DNA of 64,000 nt from Aureimonas altamirensis (GTDB taxonomy: Bacteria > Pseudomonadota > Alphaproteobacteria > Rhizobiales > Rhizobiaceae), in assembly GCF_001463885.1 (NCBI RefSeq), contig NZ_BBWQ01000002.1:94746-158745 (forward strand), in the 5' to 3' direction. A program made the position numbers and the translations under genes. Under the pieces are notes generated by a model. The model was not told the DNA's origin and did not search any database. It saw only the letters and a program-made list of their open reading frames with translations. This document shows positions 1-8,264 of the stretch, one piece after another; positions within the stretch are counted from its first letter, which is position 1, and every line of letters starts with the position of its first letter.

Positions 1-692
1 CCGAATTGCTGGAGCGGATGCTGCAAGGTGGCTTCGATCTGGCGACATTCGACATGCAGCACGGCATGCATGACGAGGCCAGCGTCGGCCGGGGCATCGC
101 CACCGCGTCGCATATGGGCATGGCTTCGCTGGTGCGTGTGCCCGTGGGCGGCTATGCCACGGTGTCGCGGGTTCTGGATTACGGCGCCACCGGCGTCATC
201 CTGCCGATGATCGAATCGGCCGACGATGCCCGTGCGCTGGTTGCGGCGGCGAAGTACCCGCCGCTCGGCCAGCGGTCCTATGGGCCGACGCGCGCGGTGA
301 TGCTGCATGGCTACGGCAGCGGCAAGGCCTATTTCGAGGCAGCAAACCGCGAAACCCTGGCCTTTGCTATGATCGAGACGCCGGCGGCCTACGCCGCGCT
401 GGACCAGATCCTGGCCGTCGAGGGGCTGGACGGCGTCTTCATCGGCCCGTCGGACCTGTCGATCGCCTTGACCGGGGGGCGCCTCAGCCATGATGGACCC
501 GAGGTCACCGCTGCCATCCAGACCATCGCCGCCAAGGCGCGGGCCTGCGGCAAGTTCACGGCGCTCTACGTCTTCGATGCGGACGAGACCGCAGGGGCCC
601 GGAAGATGGGCGTCGACCTGGTGACCCTGTCGTCGGACATGGCGATATTCAATGCCGGTCTTGCCGCGCTGCGCGCCTCGACCGGGCGCTGA
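1..692 (+). CDS. HpcH/HpaI-family aldolase (5' truncated)
   Basis: The C-terminal 230 or so residues of a class II pyruvate aldolase of the HpcH/HpaI (2-dehydro-3-deoxyglucarate / 4-hydroxy-2-oxovalerate type) family. The frame is open to the window edge, so the true start lies outside. Visible family marks are the early Asp-x-Gln-His-Gly segment with the catalytic-type His, the Met-Ile-Glu-Thr segment carrying the metal-binding Glu, and the Gly-Pro-Ser-Asp-Leu-Ser segment with the second metal ligand. The family cleaves or forms 2-keto-3-deoxy sugar acids or related hydroxy-oxo acids with a divalent metal in the cytoplasm. The exact substrate cannot be told. The next gene is convergent, so this is the end of its transcription unit. 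Confidence 0.85.
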   Translation, partial: ELLERMLQGGFDLATFDMQHGMHDEASVGRGIATASHMGMASLVRVPVGGYATVSRVLDYGATGVILPMIESADDARALVAAAKYPPLGQRSYGPTRAVMLHGYGSGKAYFEAANRETLAFAMIETPAAYAALDQILAVEGLDGVFIGPSDLSIALTGGRLSHDGPEVTAAIQTIAAKARACGKFTALYVFDADETAGARKMGVDLVTLSSDMAIFNAGLAALRASTGR

Positions 693-713
693 CGGCCATG
701 ACGCTTCGCCGCA

Positions 714-1283
714 TCAATGATGATGCGGCGGAGCCTTCAGCCGGGCAAGGAACTTGCCGAAGGTCAACAGGCCCTCGGGCCAGGGCCCGTGTCCGCTGTC
801 GGCGTTCAGATGTCCGCTCTCGCCGGCATCGATGAACAGCGATCCCCAGGCCGCGGCGATATCTTCCGATGCTTCGAAGCTCGAATAGTGATCGTTGCGG
901 CTGGCCACCACGACCGACGGAAACGGCAGCGGCTCGCGCGGGTAGGGGCCGAACGTCATCAGATGCCGGGGGCGGATCGCCTCGTTCGACACGTCCGGCG
1001 GCGCCACGAAGAAAGCGCCGGCAATCGGAGTCTTGAACAGCGGTATCGCCTGCACGACGCTGGCGACGCCCAGCGAATGGGCCACGATGACGCAAGGCTT
1101 GGTGGTGGCGTTGACGGCATCGGCAACCGCCTTCGTCCAATCCTCGCGGACGGGCTTGGTCCATTCCGCCTGCACGACGCGGCTGGCGGTGGACAGCTTG
1201 CGCTCCCATCGGCTTTGCCAGTGCTGGTCTGAGGCCCCGGTATAGCCGGGAACGATGAGGATATCGGCTTCTGATACGCGCAT
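714..1283 (-). CDS. RBBP9/YdeN-family alpha/beta hydrolase
   Basis: A 189-residue serine hydrolase of the RBBP9/YdeN family, close to the usual length. It starts with the family-typical Ile-Leu-Ile-Val-Pro-Gly-Tyr strand and has a nucleophile elbow Ala-His-Ser-Leu-Gly with Ser70. An Asp follows in the Ser-Arg-Asn-Asp-His-Tyr segment and the probable catalytic His in Glu-Ser-Gly-His-Leu-Asn. The substrate of bacterial members is mostly unknown; a small esterase or amidase role in the cytoplasm is likely. There is no signal peptide. It is transcribed leftwards, convergent with the aldolase gene, and the cardiolipin synthase gene ends 48 bp upstream on the same strand. Confidence 0.85.
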   Translation of the reverse strand: MRVSEADILIVPGYTGASDQHWQSRWERKLSTASRVVQAEWTKPVREDWTKAVADAVNATTKPCVIVAHSLGVASVVQAIPLFKTPIAGAFFVAPPDVSNEAIRPRHLMTFGPYPREPLPFPSVVVASRNDHYSSFEASEDIAAAWGSLFIDAGESGHLNADSGHGPWPEGLLTFGKFLARLKAPPHHH

Positions 1284-1331
1284 GGCTGCCAGATGTGCGG
1301 TCCCGTCATTCTTGTCAAGTTCGGCGGGCGT

Positions 1332-2795
1332 CTACATCAGGGGACTGATCAGCCGCATGATGTTTTCGCCGAGCTGCGTGGCGAAACCGCGCTTCTCCCA
1401 GCTCTCGACGTCCAGGCGCTCGCTGCTTGCCCGGTATTCCTGTTCGATGCCGCGCAATCTGCGGACCATGTCGGCGTCGTAGATCAGCAGCGTCACTTCG
1501 GAATTCAGCTCGAAGGAGCGGCGATCCATGTTGGCCGAGCCGATGATGGCGATATCCTCGTCGATCGACAGGTGCTTGGCATGCAGGAACCGCTCCCGGT
1601 ACAGCATGACTTCTACCCCGGCCGACAGGAGGTCGTCGTAGTAGGAGCGCTGCGCGTGATCGATCAGCACCGAATTGGTGGTGTAGGTTACGAACAACGA
1701 AACGGTCACGCCCTTGGCGACGGCGGTGCGCATGGCCTGCAGCAGCGGCTCGTTGGGAATGAAATAGGGCGTCGCCAGCACGACCCGGTCCCGCGCGTTG
1801 TGGATGAGATCGGTAAACAGCGTATCCACTTGGGCCCCGGGGTAATCCGGGCCCGTCGGCAGAAGCTGGGCCAGCGCACCGCCCTCCGCGTCGGCGAAAT
1901 CGGTGACGGGCATCAGGTCCGGCGAGCCGATATCCTCTTCCGTTTCCAGGTACCAGTCACCGATGAAGACGGCCTGCATCTCCAGCACCACCGGGCCCAC
2001 GACGCGGGCCATGACCTCGCGGTAGAAAGTGTTCGGTTCGTATTCGTTGCGATGCATGTTCTGCGAACCGACCCAGCCCACATGCCCGTCGACCACCACG
2101 ATCTTGCGATGGTTGCGCAGATCGGCCCGCGTCGCCCGGTTCCAGAAGCGCAGCGGCAGTATGACCCGAAGTGCGACACCCGATCCGTCCAGGCGGCGGG
2201 CGATGCGCCGCCGGTCGGTGGACGAGCCCACCGCGTCGATCAGGAGGCGGCAGGTGACGCCGCGCCGCGCCGCGCGCTCCAGCGCCGCCAGAACCTTGTC
2301 CCCGGCCTCGTCCATCATCAGGATGTAGAACAGCATGTGGACGTGGTTCTTGGCATCGTCGATATCGGCGACGATGCGGTCGACCACGCGGTTGTAATCC
2401 GCATCCAGATCTATCTGGTTGCCGGGCAGGCATGGCTGGCGGCCCAGCCGCTGCACCAGCCGCGCCGCCATGGCGTAACGCGGCGCAAGCGCCTCCTCGT
2501 GCCCGCTGCGCTGTTCGAGCGTCAGGTCGCCCAGGGCGCGGCTGAGAACGGCGGGAAGGCGCTTTAACCGGTCCTTGCGCCAGCGCGGATGTTCCGCATG
2601 GCCGAGCGCCAGATAGATCAGCAGCGCGGCGATGGGCAGAAAGAAGAACAGGATCATCCATGCCTGGGCCGCCGCAGGCGAGCGCCTAAACGGAATGTAG
2701 ATCAGCGCTCCGAAGATGATTCCCCAGTTGAGTATCCCCGTCGCGACCGACCAGGTCGTCCAGAAGGCGGCGTCGAGTTGCATTGCGGCAGGCAT
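1332..2795 (-). CDS. cls: Cardiolipin synthase (phospholipase D type)
   Basis: Phospholipase-D superfamily cardiolipin synthase of about 487 residues, the usual length. Two N-terminal membrane segments (roughly residues 16-35 and 44-63) are followed by two HKD catalytic motifs. One is His-Arg-Lys-(4)-Asp with Gly-Ser-Gln-Asn near residue 229; the other is His-Ala-Lys-(4)-Asp with Gly-Ser-Ala-Asn near residue 405. The enzyme condenses phosphatidylglycerol into cardiolipin at the inner membrane. The start is uncertain: ATG codons at 2795 and 2783 and a TTG at 2819 are all in frame and none has a clear ribosome binding site. The gene diverges from the phosphohydrolase gene at 2991 across about 190 bp. 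Confidence 0.93.
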   Translation of the reverse strand: MPAAMQLDAAFWTTWSVATGILNWGIIFGALIYIPFRRSPAAAQAWMILFFFLPIAALLIYLALGHAEHPRWRKDRLKRLPAVLSRALGDLTLEQRSGHEEALAPRYAMAARLVQRLGRQPCLPGNQIDLDADYNRVVDRIVADIDDAKNHVHMLFYILMMDEAGDKVLAALERAARRGVTCRLLIDAVGSSTDRRRIARRLDGSGVALRVILPLRFWNRATRADLRNHRKIVVVDGHVGWVGSQNMHRNEYEPNTFYREVMARVVGPVVLEMQAVFIGDWYLETEEDIGSPDLMPVTDFADAEGGALAQLLPTGPDYPGAQVDTLFTDLIHNARDRVVLATPYFIPNEPLLQAMRTAVAKGVTVSLFVTYTTNSVLIDHAQRSYYDDLLSAGVEVMLYRERFLHAKHLSIDEDIAIIGSANMDRRSFELNSEVTLLIYDADMVRRLRGIEQEYRASSERLDVESWEKRGFATQLGENIMRLISPLM

Positions 2796-2990
2796 CCATG
2801 TGCTGTGGTTCGACCGCAATTAGAACAGATCGGTCGAAAGTGGAAACGCATCCGGTGCACCATGCCGGCGCGGTGACGCGATGTTGAATTTGCGCTGCCG
2901 AAAGCCAATATCCATGCCGGAATTTCGCCCGATGGGGCACGCATCTATGTCGCGCGGGCCGACAGGCCGCTTCGTCGGAAAGGGTACGAG

Positions 2991-3767
2991 TTGCGGATCG
3001 TTTACGCCAATCTCGGATATGCGCGCGATATCGACGGGTCTCTCAAGCACCATATCGGGCGGGCCCACCACCACATCTACACGCCCCGTCAGGCACAGAT
3101 GCGGGCGCTCAATTTCCTGAAAGACAGGCTGCGGGAGTTGCAGCCCGACCTGTCCTGCTTCCTGGAGATCGACCAGGGCTCCGTTACCAACGGCTTTTTC
3201 GACCAGTTTCCCGTGCTGTGCGAAGACCATCACCGCACGGTGCGAATCGATGGCAAGTACAGCGCCGGCAAGCGGTTCCGCCGCCTGTCGGTGTCGCGCG
3301 GCAAGTCCAGCGCGTTTCTTGCAACGGGCGATCTTCCGTTTACGGCGCGGTATCTGGACGATGGCAAGAAGCGCCTGGTCTACGACATCGACCTGCCGGG
3401 CGTCCGTGTGCTTCTGGCGCACTGCTCGCTGTTGCGGCGGGTACGCCACCGCCAGTTGGAACAGCTTGCAAGCTGGGCGCGGGAGCGCGAGACGCCCACC
3501 ATCATCACCGGCGATTTCAACATGTTCGGCGGCGCGCAGGAGCTGACGCCGCTGCTGGCCGATGGGCGCTTCACCTATCTCAACGGCAAGATGGCGCCCA
3601 CCTTCAGGCTTGGGCCCTGGAAGGCCAGCCTCGACCCCTGCATCGTATCGGGCGATCTCATGGGGCGCTGCCGGATCGAGATCATCGACATGCCGTTCTC
3701 GGACCACCAGATGCTGATGATCGACGTGGACACGGCAATGGACGCCCGCCTGCGCAAGGCAGGCTGA
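2991..3767 (+). CDS. Endonuclease/exonuclease/phosphatase (EEP) family protein
   Basis: A 258-residue member of the DNase I-like EEP superfamily of metal-dependent phosphohydrolases. The visible marks are the early Tyr-Ala-Asn-Leu strand, the metal-ligand Glu in Cys-Phe-Leu-Glu-Ile-Asp, the Thr-Gly-Asp-Phe-Asn motif near residue 169, and the C-terminal Ser-Asp-His motif that supplies the general base. I use the TTG start because GGAAAGGG lies six bases upstream and no ATG is better placed. There is no signal peptide. The family spans nucleases and phospholipid or inositide phosphatases, so the substrate is open; divergence from cls permits a lipid-related role but does not show it. Confidence 0.8.
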   Translation: MRIVYANLGYARDIDGSLKHHIGRAHHHIYTPRQAQMRALNFLKDRLRELQPDLSCFLEIDQGSVTNGFFDQFPVLCEDHHRTVRIDGKYSAGKRFRRLSVSRGKSSAFLATGDLPFTARYLDDGKKRLVYDIDLPGVRVLLAHCSLLRRVRHRQLEQLASWARERETPTIITGDFNMFGGAQELTPLLADGRFTYLNGKMAPTFRLGPWKASLDPCIVSGDLMGRCRIEIIDMPFSDHQMLMIDVDTAMDARLRKAG

Positions 3768-3799
3768 CGCCGCATCGCCTAAGCCGGGTTACTCCGGCG

Positions 3800-5119
3800 T
3801 CACGCCGCCGGGACTGCATCCTTGAAGACGCGGCGGAAGATCGTGTCGACATGCTTGGTGTGATAGCCAAGGTCGAACTTCTCGCGCAGCTCCTCTTCCG
3901 ACAGTGCCTCGCGCACTTCCGCGTCCGCCAGGAGCTCTTCCAGGAAGTCCGCGCCCTGTTCCCAGACCTTCATGGCGTTGCGCTGCACCAGACGATAGGC
4001 ATCCTCGCGCGATTTTCCCGCCTGGGTCAGCGCAAGCAGCACGCGCTGCGAATGGACCAGCCCGCGGAACTGGTTGAGATTGCGGTCCATCCGCTCGGGA
4101 TAGACGAGCAGCTTGTCGATGACGTTCGTCAGGCGGGCAAGCGCGAAGTCCAGCGTGATGGTGGCGTCCGGCCCGATCATCCGCTCCACCGAGGAGTGGG
4201 AGATATCGCGCTCGTGCCAAAGAGCGACGTTTTCCATCGCCGGGAAGGCATAGGAGCGCACCATGCGGGCAAGGCCCGTGAGGTTTTCGGTCAGCACCGG
4301 GTTGCGCTTGTGCGGCATCGCCGACGAGCCCTTCTGGCCGGGCGAGAAATACTCCTCGGCCTCGAGCACTTCGGTGCGCTGCAGATGGCGGATTTCCACG
4401 GCCAGCCGCTCCACCGACGAGGCGATGACCGCAAGCGTCGCAAAATACATGGCATGCCTGTCGCGCGGGATCACCTGCGTGGAGACCGGCTCCACCTTCA
4501 GGCCCATAGCCTCGGCAACATGCTCCTCGACGCGCGGGTCGATATTGGCGAACGTGCCGACCGCGCCCGAGATCGCCGCGGTGGAGATTTCCTCGCGCGC
4601 GGCCACAAGGCGGGCGCGCGCCCGCTCGAACTCGACATAGGCCAGCGCCATCTTGACGCCGAAGGTGGTCGGCTCGGCATGGATGCCATGGCTGCGGCCG
4701 ATGGTGACGGTGTCCTTGTGCTCGAAGGCGCGGCGCTTCAGGGCCGCCAGCAGCGCATCCAGATCGGCCAGCAGCAGGGTGCTGGCGCGCTGCAGTTGCA
4801 CGTTGAAGCAGGTGTCCAGCACGTCGGACGAGGTCATGCCCTGATGCACGAAACGGGCATCCGGCCCGACGAATTCGGCCAGATGCGTCAGGAAGGCGAT
4901 CACGTCGTGCTTGGTCTCGCGCTCGATCTCGTCGATCCGGTCGACGTCGAAGGTTGCCGCACCGCCCTTTTCCCAGATCGTCCGGGCCGCTTCCTTCGGT
5001 ATCACGCCCAGATCCGCCAGGGCGTCCGCCGCGTGCGCCTCGATCTCGAACCAGATGCGGAACTTCGTTTCCTGCGACCAGATCGATACCATTTCGGGGC
5101 GGGAATAACGGGGGATCAT
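3800..5119 (-). CDS. purB: Adenylosuccinate lyase
   Basis: PurB removes fumarate from SAICAR and from adenylosuccinate, two steps of purine synthesis in the cytoplasm. The product has 439 residues, normal for the alphaproteobacterial form. The fumarate-lyase superfamily signature Gly-Ser-Ser-Ala-Met-Pro-His-Lys-Arg-Asn is present near residue 262, and the Thr-Ser-Ser-Asp segment carries substrate-binding residues. The open frame extends upstream to 5242, but I place the start at the ATG at 5119, which gives the conserved Met-Ile-Pro-Arg-Tyr-Ser-Arg N terminus. It converges with the EEP gene; the P1 peptidase gene lies 70 bp upstream on the same strand. Confidence 0.96.
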   Translation of the reverse strand: MIPRYSRPEMVSIWSQETKFRIWFEIEAHAADALADLGVIPKEAARTIWEKGGAATFDVDRIDEIERETKHDVIAFLTHLAEFVGPDARFVHQGMTSSDVLDTCFNVQLQRASTLLLADLDALLAALKRRAFEHKDTVTIGRSHGIHAEPTTFGVKMALAYVEFERARARLVAAREEISTAAISGAVGTFANIDPRVEEHVAEAMGLKVEPVSTQVIPRDRHAMYFATLAVIASSVERLAVEIRHLQRTEVLEAEEYFSPGQKGSSAMPHKRNPVLTENLTGLARMVRSYAFPAMENVALWHERDISHSSVERMIGPDATITLDFALARLTNVIDKLLVYPERMDRNLNQFRGLVHSQRVLLALTQAGKSREDAYRLVQRNAMKVWEQGADFLEELLADAEVREALSEEELREKFDLGYHTKHVDTIFRRVFKDAVPAA

Positions 5120-5189
5120 CGGCTCTGACTTTCGGCGCTGTGGCTGGAGGAGAAGCGCCCCTTTAACAGACGCGCTGCCGCGCCTCAAT

Positions 5190-6191
5190 CTAAAGCGTGC
5201 TCCAGGCCGGCACCATGTCGCCCGGGTCGGGCCGTGCGGCATGTACGCCCCGCGCTATGGCGCGCGCCATGACGGAGGCCGCCGCCGCGCCAAGGTCGAT
5301 GCGGGCGACGGGGTCCGGCGCGATGCCGCTGCCGCCGGTTGCCACGCCGAAGACGAGATCGCCGTCGAAGTCGGTATGGGCCGGCCACAGGGCATGGGCA
5401 AAACCATCATGTGCCGCGACGGCAAGCCGTTTGGCGGCGGCCTTGTCCAGTACGGCGTCGGTGGCAATGACGGCGATCGTGGTGTTGCCGCCGGGCGTCG
5501 GGTTCAACTTGGTGGCGGGTGGGGTGCTGTCCGTCGGGGTGCGCGGCGGAAAGCCGAGCCCGCCGAACTCGCCATCCATCTCGTAGGCGGCGGCGCGGAA
5601 ATGCCGTGTGCCGGCAAAGAGGGGAGAGCCGACCGCGTTCACCGCCACCAGCGCCGCCACGGTAATGCCGCTGGGCAGCACGCAGGACGCCGTTCCGAGA
5701 CCGCCCTTGCACGTCGCCGTCGTCGCTCCGAAGCCGGCGCCTACGGTGCCCAGCCGCCGGTCGTCGCCGGCGGCCAATGCTGCGGCATGGCCGAGGTCCC
5801 GGTACGGGGAGTGCAGGCCCCAATCCTTGTCGCCGCCATTGATAAGGTCGAACAGGATGGCGCCCGGTACGATCGGAACGCGCATTCCGGCAACCTCGAA
5901 GCCACGCCCCTGCGCGCGCAGGGCCGCCTGCAGGCCAGAGGCGGCGTCGAGCCCGAATGCCGATCCGCCGGACAGCGAGATGCCATCGATGCCCGTAACG
6001 AGGTTCTCCGCATCGAGAAGGGGCGTTTCCCGCGTGCCGGGCGCGCCGCCATGGATGGCGACGGAAGCGACCGCCGGCGTGTCGAACAAGATGGCCGTCA
6101 CGCCGCTGCGCAACCGCGCATCCTCCGCGTGCCCGACCTTGATGCCCGCAATGTCCGTCAACGCATTCCGCGTGCCCGCCCGCCACGCCAC
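5190..6191 (-). CDS. P1-family (DmpA/NylC-like) N-terminal-nucleophile peptidase
   Basis: A 333-residue member of peptidase family P1 (MEROPS S58/DmpA type). These enzymes are made as a precursor and cut themselves to expose an N-terminal Ser or Thr nucleophile. Recognisable parts are the N-terminal Leu-Thr-Asp-Ile-x-Gly-Ile-x-Val-Gly-His segment, the Gly-Gly-Ser-Ala-Phe-Gly-Leu-Asp-Ala-Ala stretch near 75, and Gly-Asn-Thr-Thr-Ile near 235-239. The last resembles the Asn-Thr autocleavage site of nylon-oligomer hydrolase NylC, with Thr237 as probable nucleophile. Family members act as aminopeptidases or amide hydrolases. The GTG start at 6191 has GGAGGG at good spacing; a TTG two codons upstream overlaps the stop of the binding-protein gene. 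The two genes therefore look translationally coupled. Confidence 0.85.
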   Translation of the reverse strand: MAWRAGTRNALTDIAGIKVGHAEDARLRSGVTAILFDTPAVASVAIHGGAPGTRETPLLDAENLVTGIDGISLSGGSAFGLDAASGLQAALRAQGRGFEVAGMRVPIVPGAILFDLINGGDKDWGLHSPYRDLGHAAALAAGDDRRLGTVGAGFGATTATCKGGLGTASCVLPSGITVAALVAVNAVGSPLFAGTRHFRAAAYEMDGEFGGLGFPPRTPTDSTPPATKLNPTPGGNTTIAVIATDAVLDKAAAKRLAVAAHDGFAHALWPAHTDFDGDLVFGVATGGSGIAPDPVARIDLGAAAASVMARAIARGVHAARPDPGDMVPAWSTL

Positions 6192-6193
6192 GA

Positions 6194-7237
6194 TCAACCC
6201 TCCGGCTGCACGACGAAACGCCCGTCCTGCCATTCCACCACATCGTAGCCTGGCATGTCGGATTCTCCCTCGGGGTCGAAGCGTACCGGCCCGGCGACGG
6301 TATCGAATGTCTGTCCGCTCAACGCCGCGCCTGGGGCCTGCCCGGCGGCCAGGGCAGAGGCGGCGATCTGGCCCGCTGCCTGGCCATCCAGGAAATAGCC
6401 TTCCCGGCGCGGCGCCGCCGCGTCGGCATCGGCGACGGCGAAGCCTTTGGATGCAATGGCGCGTACGCCGTCGGGCAAAGCGGGTTCGCCTGCCTCGTCG
6501 ATCAGGTTTTCGCCGCCCAGCACCGCAAGATCGATGTTCAGCGACGCCGCATCGCGCAGGATGATGGCCGTGTCGGCCACGCTGCCCAGGGCCACGATCC
6601 GCGTGAGGCCGCTTTGCCCTATACGCCGCACCAGTGCGAATTGCCGGTCTTCGGCGGGGCGGTAATTGTCCACCAGCGCAGGCTCCAGCCCCCGCAGGGC
6701 CAGGGCGGCGCGCAATTCGTCGGCCAGGCTGCGCGCGCGCACCGATCCGTCTTCGACGATGCCGAAGGGCTGGCCCGGCCACAGATCGGCGATGGCGGTG
6801 GCGAGCGCCTGCGCCTCGCCTTCGGGCCGGGGCGCCAGGCGCCAGACCTGCCGCTCTTGCCCACGTCGGACATCCGTCAGCCGCGCGCTGCGTGCACCCA
6901 CCACCAGCACAGGCACGCCGGCTTCGGTCAGGGCAGGCAGGGCCGCCTCGGCGGATGGCGTGCAGAGAAAGCCGGTGGCCAGCGTGATGTCGGCGGCAAT
7001 GAACGCCAGTGCCGTATCGCGGCCGCCTTCCGGGGTGCACGGCGTATCCCGCTCGGTGATGGAAAGGGTGGGCGCCCCCGCACGAACGCCGTCCAGAAAC
7101 TGCCGTCCGAGCGTTTCGTAAGGCCCGCTCAACGGCGCGGCGACCCCCAGTGTCGGCTGCTGCGCCAGCACCGGATGGGCCAGGAGCGCCAGACAGACCA
7201 CAGGGCCGAACAGCCACCTCGAATTGCGGATCATCAC
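6194..7237 (-). CDS. Leucine/branched-chain-type ABC substrate-binding protein
   Basis: A 347-residue periplasmic binding protein of the Peripl_BP_6 (LivJ/LivK-like) family. An N-terminal signal peptide of about 25 residues ends in Ala-Gln after a leucine-rich core. The mature start, Gly-Val-Ala-Ala-Pro-Leu-Ser-Gly-Pro-Tyr, is the family hallmark. A second in-frame ATG one codon in is equally usable. No permease or ATPase gene is adjacent, so it is an orphan receptor. Its stop overlaps the start region of the downstream P1 peptidase, suggesting shared expression and perhaps a shared peptide or amide ligand. That link is inference. Such LivJ-like proteins also occur as lipoprotein regulators (LppC/LpoA), but no lipobox is seen here. 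Confidence 0.8.
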   Translation of the reverse strand: MMIRNSRWLFGPVVCLALLAHPVLAQQPTLGVAAPLSGPYETLGRQFLDGVRAGAPTLSITERDTPCTPEGGRDTALAFIAADITLATGFLCTPSAEAALPALTEAGVPVLVVGARSARLTDVRRGQERQVWRLAPRPEGEAQALATAIADLWPGQPFGIVEDGSVRARSLADELRAALALRGLEPALVDNYRPAEDRQFALVRRIGQSGLTRIVALGSVADTAIILRDAASLNIDLAVLGGENLIDEAGEPALPDGVRAIASKGFAVADADAAAPRREGYFLDGQAAGQIAASALAAGQAPGAALSGQTFDTVAGPVRFDPEGESDMPGYDVVEWQDGRFVVQPEG

Positions 7238-7433
7238 CCTCTGTATGCTCCTGACACTGGATTCCCGCGAACGTATATGCTGAAAGCATGAGGCCGCAAG
7301 CGACGGCGATGAATGGCGCTCACCCGAATGGGCAGGTTGTGTAACCGCGCATGATGCTTAACTTCTACCCTGAGGACGTGGATCGTCCGATCGCCGCAAG
7401 GCGATACGGCGCATGTGCCGGGGAGATTTGGAC

Positions 7434-7934
7434 ATGGATTTGCTGACAGGGCCGTTGATCGATCGCCTCGACTTCCGCAACGCGATGAGCCATTTCGCGG
7501 CGGCTGTCCATATCGTCACGACGGATGGTCGCTTCGGCTTGCGCGGCACGACGGTCACTTCCGTCTGCTCCGTTTCGGACGATCCACCGACGCTTCTCGT
7601 CTGCCTCAATCTGTCCAGTGCCGGCAATGACCGCTTCTCGGAAAATGGCGCTTTCGCCGTCAATGTGCTGGAAGCCGGGCAGGAGGCCGTTGCACGTGCA
7701 TTCGCCGGCGAGGGAAAGCTGCCCGTGGAGGAGCGCTTCGCCATGGCCGGCTGGGAAACCGCCGCCACCGGCGCGCCGATGCTGAAGGGCGCGCTTGCCA
7801 GTTTCGACTGTCGCGTTACCGATTCGCGCATCGTGGCGACCCACCGGGTCATTATCGGCGAGGTCGTGGGGCTCAAGGTTGCGCCTGCCGCGCCTAGCCT
7901 TCTCTACAAAGAGCGCCAGTTTCATAGCCTGTAA
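7434..7934 (+). CDS. Flavin reductase (HpaC/RutF-like)
   Basis: A 166-residue flavin reductase-like, FMN-binding split-barrel protein of the size of HpaC and RutF. Supporting segments are Phe-Arg-Asn-Ala-Met-Ser-His-Phe near the start, the Gly-(x)-Arg-Gly-Thr-Thr-Val-Thr-Ser flavin-contact strand, the Pro-Pro-Thr-Leu-Leu-Val-Cys-Leu-Asn strand and the C-terminal Leu-Leu-Tyr-x-x-Arg-Gln-Phe. Such proteins reduce FMN or FAD with NAD(P)H for two-component monooxygenases. No oxygenase partner is encoded nearby. I use the ATG at 7434, seven codons inside the longest frame, because GGGGAGA precedes it. It is followed 21 bp later by xdhC and may head that operon. Confidence 0.85.
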   Translation: MDLLTGPLIDRLDFRNAMSHFAAAVHIVTTDGRFGLRGTTVTSVCSVSDDPPTLLVCLNLSSAGNDRFSENGAFAVNVLEAGQEAVARAFAGEGKLPVEERFAMAGWETAATGAPMLKGALASFDCRVTDSRIVATHRVIIGEVVGLKVAPAAPSLLYKERQFHSL

Positions 7935-7955
7935 GGGCAATGAAAGGTGGGTAGC

Positions 7956-8264
7956 ATGGACGTTCTCGAACTGGCCGAAGCCTGGACGGGCGAGGGGCGT
8001 CCGGCGGCGCTTGCCACCGTCGTCGAAACATGGGGCTCGTCGCCGCGACCGGTCGGCAGCCATCTTCTGATCGCCTTGGACGGCGCATTCGAGGGCTCCG
8101 TCTCGGGCGGGTGCGTCGAGGCGGATGTGATTGCGCAGGCGCAGGACGTGATCGCCGATGGACGGCCGCGCATGCTGGAGTTCGGCGTTTCCGACCAGCG
8201 CGCCTGGCAGGCAGGCCTGTCGTGCGGCGGGCGCATAAAGGTTCTTGTCGAGCGGATCGCCTGA
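7956..8264 (+). CDS. XdhC-family protein, N-terminal (XdhC/CoxI) half
   Basis: A 102-residue protein that is only the small XdhC_CoxI domain. It has Ala-Thr-Val-Val-Glu-Thr-Trp-Gly-Ser-Ser-Pro near the start, Gly-Ser-Val-Ser-Gly-Gly-Cys-Val-Glu in the middle and Ser-Cys-Gly-Gly at the end. XdhC proteins bind and sulfurate molybdenum cofactor and hand it to xanthine-dehydrogenase-type hydroxylases. The Rossmann half is made by the next gene, whose ATG overlaps this stop (8262-8266). The split at a domain boundary with intact start and stop signals argues for two real genes and not a frameshift. A similar two-gene arrangement is common in rhizobial relatives. Confidence 0.88.
   Translation: MDVLELAEAWTGEGRPAALATVVETWGSSPRPVGSHLLIALDGAFEGSVSGGCVEADVIAQAQDVIADGRPRMLEFGVSDQRAWQAGLSCGGRIKVLVERIA

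Noticed and set aside
5190..7289. A 699-codon frame suggesting a fusion of the P1 peptidase with an upstream domain
   Set aside because: Only the last 333 codons encode family sequence. The upstream part is the shadow frame of the binding-protein gene, and a GTG with a good ribosome binding site marks the real start.
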